Source: Jackrogersella multiformis (taxonomy: Eukaryota > Ascomycota > Sordariomycetes > Xylariales > Hypoxylaceae). From it: a stretch of 64,000 nucleotides of DNA. The position numbers were made by a program, and so were the translations under genes. Shown piece by piece: positions 56,006-64,000 of the stretch. The stretch is taken from NCBI GenBank assembly GCA_902806575.1, contig CADCXD010000007.1, positions 682,001-746,000 of the forward strand, given 5' to 3'. Under the pieces are notes generated by a model. It did no database searches and was not told the origin of the DNA. It saw only the letters and a program-made list of their open reading frames with translations. Within the stretch, counting starts at the first letter, position 1, and every line of letters begins with the position of its first letter.

Positions 56006-56918
56006 ATGCCTGGGCCTGCGAATAAGAAACAGAAGCGGCAAGACTACCGCCAAGCCCTCAAAGAAAATGGAACGACGAATATGCCCAAGAAGAAATTTTA
56101 TCGCCAGCGGGCACATGCCAATCCGTTCTCGGATCACAAATTAACCTAGTATGTCTGTCTCATATTCCATCCCCAGGTACCTAGTATTCTTAATACTAAT
56201 TTTCTATAGCCCAATTACACCTGACGATATGGATTGGTCTACTTTCTTTCCAGCATTTGTCGCAAACTCACAGGCAGATTCACTTGCACAGATAAACGAG
56301 GGCACGAAAACCATACCGAAACTACCACCGAGAAAACTCTTAAAGGACGTCGAGGTTGTGGACATAGGCTGCGGGTTTGGAGGATTACTCGTGGCTTTAT
56401 CACCTGTGATGCCAGATACCTTGATTGTGGGTATGGAGATTCGATCACAAGTTTCGGAGTTCGTTCAAGATCGAATCAAAGCCCTCCGTGCAAAGGACCC
56501 GGAACAAACGCAGTATCAGAACATTGGTTGCTTGCGGGCGAATACGATGAAATTTCTTCCCAATTTCTTTCGAAAAGGACAGTTATCAAAGATGTTCATC
56601 TGCTTCCCAGATCCGCATTTCAAGCAGCGCAAGCACAAAGCTAGAATCGTATCTACCACGCTCAACTCGGAATATGCATACGTCCTAAAGCCGGGTGGAA
56701 TTGTATATACTATCACGGATGTGGAGGATCTTCATAAGTGGATGGTACAGCATCTTGACGCGCACCCTTCATTTGAAAGGGTCCCTGAAGGGGAGCAGGA
56801 TGCTGATGCATGCGTGGGAGTGATGAGGACAGAAACCGAAGAAGGGAAGAAGGTAGAGAGGAATAAGGGGCAGAAGTTTGTTGCCTTGTTTCGACGTTTG
56901 GAAGATCCTCCGTGGTAA
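56006..56918 (+). CDS. TRM8: tRNA (guanine-N7-)-methyltransferase catalytic subunit
   Basis: Exons 56006-56148 and 56210-56918, 283 aa, with a 61-nt intron in phase 2. The N-terminus is basic (MPGPANKKQKRQDY) and carries the family signature PKKKFYRQRAHANPFSDHKLT; the join continues YPITPDDMDWSTFFPAF. The SAM-binding motif is VVDIGCGFGGLLVAL, the acidic loop VGMEIRSQVSEFVQDRI, and the catalytic/tRNA-contact region FICFPDPHFKQRKHKARIV. Trm8 with Trm82 makes m7G46 in tRNA. Stop at 56916. The start at 56006 places the basic N-terminus as in yeast Trm8. Confidence 0.94.
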
Positions 56919-57465
56919 CTAGTGTTACTATGAGCTAGATACTAAGACATCTTCAACTTCTAAGGGTTATGTGAGCATTACCTACCTAGGTAGGTACCTA
57001 TTCAACAACATACAAGTATGCTATGTTGGTATAAATATATACCCATGCGTATTTTGTACCTATGTTTCCAATTAAAACTGCTTCAGATCTAAACTACCTA
57101 GATACCTCTATATGGAGGTAGGTAAACTTTACTTAAACAGGTAGAGGTGGTGATGGTTACGTGGATACGGGGTTGCATCTGATAAGGTACCTAGGTACAT
57201 AGTAGGTAGGCCTCTAAGTACCTAGGTACCTTAGGTATGTAGGTTCCTAAGGTACCTACTCCACTGAATCAATCGGGGCTATGCAACGAAACGGGGATTA
57301 CCTGACTACGTACCTCTAATCGATAAGAAGTTGTCCTTTCAACTTGCCCTTGAATTGCGATTCCTACGATACCTATCCTACTACCTACTACCTACATACT
57401 ACCTAGCTGCTCGTCATCCAACGAACGAATCATGACGCCGGAGCTTAAGAGAATTCAAACTGAGT
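56919..57465. other. Intergenic between TRM8 and MDM1
   Basis: 547 bp with a third exact copy of the 18-bp palindrome (56979-56996) and a dense group of GTACCTAGGTAC-type words at 57183-57262. The overlapping upstream ORF of MDM1 begins at 57432. Confidence 0.55.
56979..56996. repeat. 18-bp perfect palindrome, third copy
   Basis: TACCTACCTAGGTAGGTA, identical to the copies at 26159 and 28555. Confidence 0.92.
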
Positions 57466-57476
57466 ATGGCCCTTAA
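57432..57476 (+). promoter_or_regulatory. Upstream ORF overlapping the MDM1 start codon
   Basis: ATG at 57432 opens a 14-codon frame (MTPELKRIQTEYGP) ending at TAA 57474-57476. This is 11 nt past the first base of the MDM1 ATG (57466) and in another frame (+1). Ribosomes starting here would miss the main start, so it would lower MDM1 translation unless bypassed by leaky scanning or a later transcription start. Confidence 0.5.
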
Positions 57477-60400
57477 GGGGAGAGATGTCGGTTTGGCTGG
57501 TGTCGTCTGTTTCTTTGCATGGGGCTATGCAACCAGCTGGTTTCCCACCATTCGATGGGCCGGATACGCCTTCGTCAGCGGCGTCATTGTATCCCTCCTA
57601 GCCTGTCTACTTTTGCTTCTTACCTCTCGGGGCTCGACATATAGCCAGCGGAACAGATCGTCACGACCGTGTGCCGTTAGCTTTGCAGGTGCCGAGCCCT
57701 GGCGTAAAGAGACAGTCGCTCTACGAATTCGACAAACATACATCAAGACTCCTCTATACTCCGAATCGCCTGCCATATCCCACGCCTTGGACGATTTACT
57801 CGAGCTAATTATACGAGACTTTGTCAAATCATGGTATTCAAATATAAGCAAGAACCCGGTGTTTGCGGACGAAGTGGACAAGGCTATAAGACATGCGCTC
57901 GCTGGAATACGGGACCGCCTGTTCCAGACGGACCTGGTAGAAGTGGTGACGAGCAGGATTGTCCCAATATTGTCCGCTCACTTTCGGAATTTCTACGATG
58001 CCGAGAGAGCGGTGCGCGGCCGCAAGTTGAATCGTGATGTTACAGAGTCCGAAGAGTTAGACTTGGCCATCGCCGCAAAATACAAAGACGGCAAACTACA
58101 CCCTGCCGCGTCTCTGGCTTACTCTGATACGAAGCTAGTACAGCAAGACCATCTGCGGAATATGGCCACTCAGATCTTACCGAAGCTCCTACCAAGTAAC
58201 TTGCTGAACAGCCGGGCCGTGTTTAGCATCATCCGCGAAATTGTCGCCTGTGCGGTCTTATTTCCTACGTTACAGCTACTATCTGACCCTGATACCTGGA
58301 ACCAAGTGATGGAAAACTATGGCCGAAGCATGCTACAGGATCGATCAACTGTTCGTAAGCTTCGTGCTGCGTTGGATGCGCATGCGTCGCCAACACCCAA
58401 GAATTCTAAGCCGATAGCATTCCCACGACTTTCTCCAGGAGACAGCGAACGCCGATTTGAAAGATTTATCCGCACAATTCGAAAGATTAACAATTTGTCC
58501 GACGCAAGACGGTTTAGAAGTGAAGTAGCAAGTCAGCTAATGAGGGATTCCCAGTATACAGGACAGGATCCGATCTATCTTCGTCGGCTGGAAATGGGTA
58601 AACGCCTCCTGGATCAAAGGGTTCAGCAATTAGCAGCAGGTGGCGATGGAAGGCATGTTCCGTTATCAAGTCATCCCTCGCCAATATCCGGATCTTCTAG
58701 GCTTGAGAATGCGTCCTTAGCTGAACTACTACGCGACACGTCAGGTCTTTCTTATTTCATGGAGTATATGGATAGACAAGGCTTGATGTCCCTTGTACAA
58801 TTCTGGCTGGTTGTCGATGGTCTGCGGAACCCCTTGGAAGATGATGGGCACGATGACGAGCAACTACCTTCGACTTTAAGCCCTTGGACCGAATCTGACC
58901 GCACCGATCTCGCTCATATTAACCAAGCATATTTAGCTAAGCCAGAACTGAGAGTCGCAGCTAGTTCGCGAAGGGCTATTCGCGAGTTTCTGGACGCCGG
59001 AAGAGCAGCTTCTCCAGCACAGTACTATAAGGCCCGCCGAGCTGTGTTGCGAACTCAGAGTGCCGTCCTCGAGGACATGCAGTCTAGATATCTCGATACA
59101 TTCAAGAAGTCAGATCTCTTCTACAAAGCTCTAGCATCAGAGGAGGCTTCAAAGAATATTCCTCTAGCTCGGCAGTCTCAGGCAGGACCGTCTGCGAATA
59201 CGCCACTCCTTCGCGCTTCACAGCCGTATGGATTGAAACCCACGTCTGTAGCAAAACTTAACCCAAAGCTAAATATAGCCAACGGCCAAGTTAGACGGGG
59301 TCTTTCTGCTTCGGACTTAAAAGCTACCAGTCCGAGCGCTAGCACTAGTTCAGATCCTTTGATGGGCCATCGGCGGTCGTTGGATGACAGTGTAGCTTCG
59401 CCATTGTTCGATGAGGACGATCTGGATCACGATCCGATGACCGATTCGTTGATGAGTCTTGATCAGGAACCTTTGAGACCCGTCCCAGACACACAGGTCG
59501 TCCAGGCAGTGGAGGAGGCACTGAATAATATTATGGAGGATGATCGGCCGCAAACTGCAGAAGATCTTCGTGAATCATTGTTTGGAAATGATGACGGCGC
59601 TTCGAGCATGTTTTCAGCTCAGGATAATGGTTCAGCTAGGGGGTCAATGGATCAACAACGTCCAATCCAATCCGGGAAGGAAGTCGACAAGCCTAGTCTA
59701 GCGTCTCTCGGGCTTGTGAGCGCGGCGTCTAGGATTGGCGTATTTATGGATGATGACCTCTTCGGGGATGAAGATAAGGTCTTGTCAGATGAACAGGACC
59801 ACAACGAGGATGACATTGTAGACACTGAGGATGAAGTGCACGAAGCTGCACCAGGCGACCTGGGCCTTGCAGAGGCTATTACAGCCCTCACAAACGATAT
59901 TGAGCGACTTGCCGCGCAGGAGGCTGTCATAGAATCGCTAACTAAAAAGGCCGAGTTGACCAATAACACTGCCGAGATGCGTATTTTACGAAAATCTAAA
60001 GCAAGCTTGCAAAGGGAAATCCGACGAAAAGAATTACAAAGGCAGCAATATGTAATCCAAGAGAATGACAATAGTCTCTACGGACGGGCGTCGATTAAGA
60101 TCAAGTCCATCCAGGTGGGACGAGAAGAAGATGGCAAGGAATTTGCCCTCTATGTCGTCGAGGTGAAAAGGGACGCTGGCGAAAAGATGCCCGCAGCCAC
60201 TTGGATTGTGACGCGACGATATAGCGAGTTTCACGAGCTTCATCAAAAACTACGGCAAAGGTACCCATCAGTACGGAACCTTGATTTCCCGCGGCGGCGG
60301 ATGGTCATGAAACTACAGAGCGACTTTCTTCGCAAGCGACGCGATGCTTTAGAACAGTACTTGAGTCAGCTACTTCTCCTACCGGATGTGTGCCGGAGCA

Positions 60401-61199
60401 GGGATCTACGAGCTTTCTTGTCACAAAGCGTGATCACCCCAGGGGAGGACTTGCTGAGTCGTGAAGACAAAAAGGACATGATGACTCGCCTATACGACTC
60501 TGTCACTGACGGCATGGAGGACATTCTGGGAAACATACCTGTTCTGGATCAACTTTCTTTGGCAGGGCAGAATCTAATTGCGGCCGCAACAAGCCAGATG
60601 AGTACAATGCCACTCAGCATTAACGAAGATGCCATGACAACCGCCGAAGCCGAAGCCGAGTTAAATGCCTTCGAAAACAGGGAGCTTGAGCCTTTCATTA
60701 AACCGATCTGCGATATATTCCTCGAAGTCTTTGGCCTTAATAGGGGCAACAACTGGCTTCGTGGGCGAGCTGTCGTTGTTGTTTTACACCAGATGTTCGG
60801 GGGCACTATTGAACGAAAAGTACGGGATAACTTCAAGGTGTTAGTCCAAGAAGATGCTATTCTCAAATACATCGCACTCTTGAGGAATAGCATGTGGCCC
60901 GGCGGCCAAATCAACAGGAACAAACAGCCCAGGACATTGCCGGAGAAGGCAAGAACCCGCAGGGAAGCAAGCTTGATGCTGGCCACTCTGGTTCCAGATT
61001 TGGCCGGAAATGTGGTCGGGCGGCTGAACGCCCAAGCAGCAAGTCGCAGGATCTTTGCCACGCTCAACAACACGAGGTTAAAGTATATATATTACCCTGC
61101 AAATCTATACCTACTCTCGCGCTGACGAAATATTATAGCTCGCATTTGACTTTCACAATCATGGACGAACTCATTGACATACTATTCAACGAGGGTTAA
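57466..61199 (+). CDS. MDM1: Mdm1-type sorting nexin (PXA-RGS-PX-Nexin_C), ER contact-site protein
   Basis: Exons 57466-61076 and 61139-61199, 1223 aa. Two N-terminal hydrophobic segments (about 10-25 and 34-52) anchor it in the ER. The PXA domain follows (about 95-290, SEALDDLL-like HALDDLLELIIRDFVKSWYS), then an RGS-like domain (about 424-560, LSYFMEYMDRQGLMSLVQFW), a long disordered acidic linker, a coiled coil (about 820-870), the PX domain (about 876-985, with RRYSEFHELHQKL) and the C-terminal Nexin_C domain. The 62-nt terminal intron is needed to restore the end LNNTSSHLTFTIMDELIDILFNEG; without it the frame stops in unrelated residues. Yeast Mdm1 tethers ER to vacuole and lipid droplets. 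Homologue of human SNX13/14/19/25. Confidence 0.93.
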
Positions 61200-62449
61200 T
61201 TTGTCTAGCTGTAAGGATAAAGGATATTGTCGTTTTCTTCTGCGCAGCATAGCATCGGCGTTTAGGCCAGAGGGTTTCAGGATGTTCCTGAAGTGCAAGG
61301 AAACGCCGTGAATATTTGACACCGCAATAGTTGGCAGTGTGTCTTTTGTCTGTCTAGAGAGAACAAGGAACGAGGAGCGAGGAGGAGCTTTATTAAGAGG
61401 CACGGGAACAGAAAGGTCAGTAGACAAGGCAACCGAGTACATACAACCTGAAGTCTCTTAGGTGCTTACCTATGTAAACTACCTATAAGCATTCATCCTA
61501 TCAGGCACCTTTATCAACCTATTCCTGAAGCCTGAAGGGAATAACTCTCGGGTGCTCAGGTACCTAGGTAGCTTTTAATAAATAATCAATGCCTGCCCAG
61601 GTGCCTAGGTACCTATGTAGGTACCTATGTAGCTAAGGCTTGCCAGGTACCTATCCCTCAACTTCATTCATAAGTATTATGTACCTACCTGGTATGTCAG
61701 TGAAGGTTTTGATGATTGGAACTTCTATGGTTACCTCCTGGCTACTTGCCGTAGGTACCTAGGCATGTTTCGATCTAGCACCTGCTTGAGATATCTAAGA
61801 TGGCCCCATATAATATCAAGTACCTATATACCTTAGGCGGCTGGGCAGTGTACCTAGGTACATACCTATGTACATAGTATTGATGTTTAGTCCGTGCGGG
61901 GCAAAGGATATCTTGAACGATAAAATCTCACATAGAGTCCCGCTTTTCCGCCTCCACATTTTAAGCGCACGGTGCCTCTTCACACCTTCCAAGATTCTAC
62001 TCAATTCATGTAGGTAGTCTCTCTTCTCTCTTCTCGCACCCATCACAATTCGCCTCTTCTTGCCTTGTAAAAGACAACCCGCAACACCAGGACCACGCCA
62101 GCCGTCCTCCTTTTCCCAATCCGAGTGCGTAGCCGGTCTATATTTACCATACTTCCCACATCTCACCTCGCCATTTCCGCTACCCGCACTTTTGACAGCA
62201 GCGAGGTTTTCTCCCCTCGTTGGGTTTTCCGGTCCTGGCCATTGTTGAAGATTCCTGCACCAACCCCAATCCATCCGATCGGGTAACAATCCATTTAGCA
62301 TTTCACCTGGGCTGTTGTGGTTTCTGCGACGTCTTGTAGACTAGGTCTTTCTTCCCTCTTTACTGCGCACGAGGATCTTGGCCTTTATTTGGTGCCTGCT
62401 ACTCATCCGTAACCCGGATTACAGCTCCAGCAAGTTACCGATCGCGATT
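61200..62449. other. Intergenic between MDM1 and the SR gene
   Basis: 1.25 kb. From 61556 to 61870 it is dense in GTACCTAGGTA words (about 61560, 61603-61625, 61750 and 61848-61870). The last 250 bp is pyrimidine-rich promoter/leader. No gene supported. Confidence 0.5.
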
Positions 62450-64000
62450 ATGGCGTCCACCGAGGTTTCTGCCACCAGGCTCTACCTAGGCAACCTGCCG
62501 AAGGGTGGTAAGTTGTTATACCTAGAGGCTTGTTCAAGTTCGTGTTGCGGTGTGACAGAGCTTGGACTAGCTTGGCGTCGCCCTGTTGTAGCTACTAACC
62601 TTCGCAACTAGCTACCAAATCTGATGTCGAAGCTCACTTCGCGACCCATGGCACTGGCGAAATTACCGAGGTCAAGCTGATGAATGGATTCGGCTTCATC
62701 GAATACAAGGATCCTATGGATGCGCGCGATGTTGTTCCTGGTGAGCATTCTACCAACCCTTCCCTCTTTTTGGACGTCAAGTACGAACTCATTTGCTAAC
62801 CTTGCTCCGCGTCGCAGCTTTCCGTACGTCTTGGACTGTTCCTGGCCACCGTCTCTCCTGATTACTCTCCTGTTTCCCTGGCTAATATTGACGATAAGAT
62901 GGATCTGACTTCATGGGCGAGCGCTTGACCGTGCAATTCGCCCGAGGTTCTCGTCACCGCGAAGGCTTCGGTGGCCACGAGCGCACCGCGCCGCGCCCTC
63001 GTCGCACTCCTCACCGCATGCAGATAACTGGACTTCCCAATGAAACCAGCTGGCAGGTCTGTTAAACTCCCGTTTTTCCGTTCTTCGCCCTCGGATTCTG
63101 GCTTTAGATCATGATTTCCCCTCCTTGGTACAGCGGGCCGTCTTGCGCCGTGTGCTTTTTCGCCTCAGCAGCGAGGATGCTGACATCCAACAATCTTGTT
63201 TGTGATGTCATGACCATCGATTTAGCTCTCCCAAACTTCTGGTGGACAGATCTTAGGAGCTGGTCAAGGTTCCTTAAGGATTTCCATGTCGGACGTAACC
63301 GCCTGCTTGGATTGGTTTGACCGCATTCCTTTGCTGGTGCTGCTTCTGGAGTTGGAGATATTGGCCTCATTCGCATATGTTTCACATCGCTCCTCGGACC
63401 CCCCACTTACATGGAATCTGGATCTAGGACCTGAAAGACTTTGCTCGACAATCCAGTCTGGATGTCGTATACTCAGAGACGGGCCGCGACGGCAATGGCC
63501 GTGGGTACGTAAAGCATTCCGATATATCCTCCGGAATCCCTTGCATGTTGGCTAATATCAACTCCATCAACAGCTTTGTCGAGTTCGAAACCGCAGCTGA
63601 TTTGAAGACTGCGGTAGAGAAGCTTGACGGACGCGAGTTCAAGGGGCAACGGGTCAATTGCGTCGCTGACGTAAGTCTGGTAGCCGCTTGCTACCTTGCA
63701 CGTGCTAACTCTGGTTATTAGACCCAGCCGGATTTCCCTCACCGCGAGCGCGGTGGTCGCTCTCGTTCTCCCATGGGTCGCCGGCCCTACGGCGCACCCG
63801 GCGAGGGATACGAACGACGTGGCCCACCTCGTGCAGGATACAGCAGCCCCCGCGGCTATCGCGACGACTATCGTGATAGGAGCCCTCGCCGTGATTACTA
63901 CGAGGAACGCCGTTACAGGTCGCCGCCGCGCCGTGGACCTGTCGATGATTATCCGCCACCACGTGGACGCTACGAAGATCCCTATCGACGCGAGTATGGC
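62450..64000 (+). CDS. SRP2: SR-type pre-mRNA splicing factor with two RRMs (Srp2-like), 3' end outside window
   Basis: Exons 62450-62507, 62612-62740, 62818-62823, 62899-63056, 63428-63504, 63574-63670 and 63722 to beyond 64000: 268 codons in the window. RRM1: TRLYLGNLPKGATKSDVEAHF ... FGFIEYKDPMDARDVV; its last part PAFHGSDFMGERLTVQFARG needs a 6-nt microexon. RRM2: MQITGLPNETSWQDLKDFAR ... GFVEFETAADLKTAVEKLDG. The tail is Arg/Ser/Gly/Tyr-rich (RGGRSRSPMGRR, RDRSPRRDYYEE). The family binds exonic enhancers and recruits the spliceosome in the nucleus. Intron lengths are 104, 77, 75, 371, 69 and 51 nt. The 371-nt intron has a weak donor (GTCTGT), a candidate for regulated retention. The coding region is incomplete at the window edge. 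Confidence 0.9.
62818..62823 (+). other. 6-nt microexon of the SR gene
   Basis: CTTTCC flanked by acceptor GCAG (ending 62817) and donor GTACGT (from 62824). Inclusion gives VVPAFHGSDF, as I would expect from the RRM family; skipping keeps the frame and gives VVPDGSDF. Both flanking introns (77 and 75 nt) have normal fungal length. Confidence 0.7.

Noticed and set aside
1..64000. CRISPR arrays, prophage, bacterial operons, rRNA genes
   Set aside because: No direct-repeat/spacer pattern, no prokaryotic gene arrangement and no rRNA sequence; intron-bearing fungal genes occur throughout.

Overview
The window is nuclear DNA of a filamentous ascomycete (Pezizomycotina, most likely Sordariomycetes). 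Evidence: eukaryotic gene structures with many short GT-AG introns (52-131 nt, a few longer), fungal-specific families (Aim32-type ferredoxin-like protein, fungal Pex14, Mdm1, Qcr6 hinge protein, a fungal GBD/FH3 protein), wide intergenic spaces, and one extremely AT-rich block of the kind left by repeat-induced point mutation (RIP). I recognise no bacterial operons, phage, CRISPR arrays, rRNA or tRNA genes. Splice sites were placed by joining frames, conserved protein sequence across junctions and GT/AG ends. All joined coding lengths come out as whole codons.

Layout. 0-15 kb, gene-dense: SCT1-type glycerol-3-phosphate acyltransferase, AIM32, PEX14, an alpha/beta hydrolase of the HSL/sterol-deacetylase type, a DHCR24-like FAD sterol reductase, and ERG13 (HMG-CoA synthase) on the minus strand. 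15-29 kb, gene-poor: a BCS1-like AAA ATPase, a low-complexity Ser/His/Pro protein and a class V aminotransferase, separated by long stretches rich in ACCT/AGGT palindromes. 29-37 kb: a DUF7820-like membrane protein, a CCDC174-family protein, HOM6 (homoserine dehydrogenase) and a small two-exon membrane protein. 37.2-39.2 kb: an orphan open frame resembling the C-terminal part of a pogo/Fot1-type transposase, abutting a block of about 0.9 kb in which almost every remaining C lies in CpG. 39.6-48 kb: ERG27, an MFS transporter, QCR6 and a WBP2-like GRAM protein. 48-52.7 kb: no convincing gene. 52.7-64 kb: a GBD/FH3 protein, TRM8, MDM1 and the 5' part of an SRP2-type SR protein running off the end.

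Themes. Lipid and sterol functions recur (SCT1, hydrolase, DHCR24-like, ERG13, ERG27, MDM1), with the hydrolase, DHCR24-like and ERG13 genes next to each other. Most of the rest is housekeeping: peroxisome import, respiration, amino-acid synthesis, tRNA modification and splicing. The most unusual signals are the CpG-sparing AT-rich block beside an intact transposase-like frame, an exactly repeated 18-bp palindrome in intergenic DNA, a 6-nt microexon in the SR gene, and an overlapping upstream ORF at MDM1.
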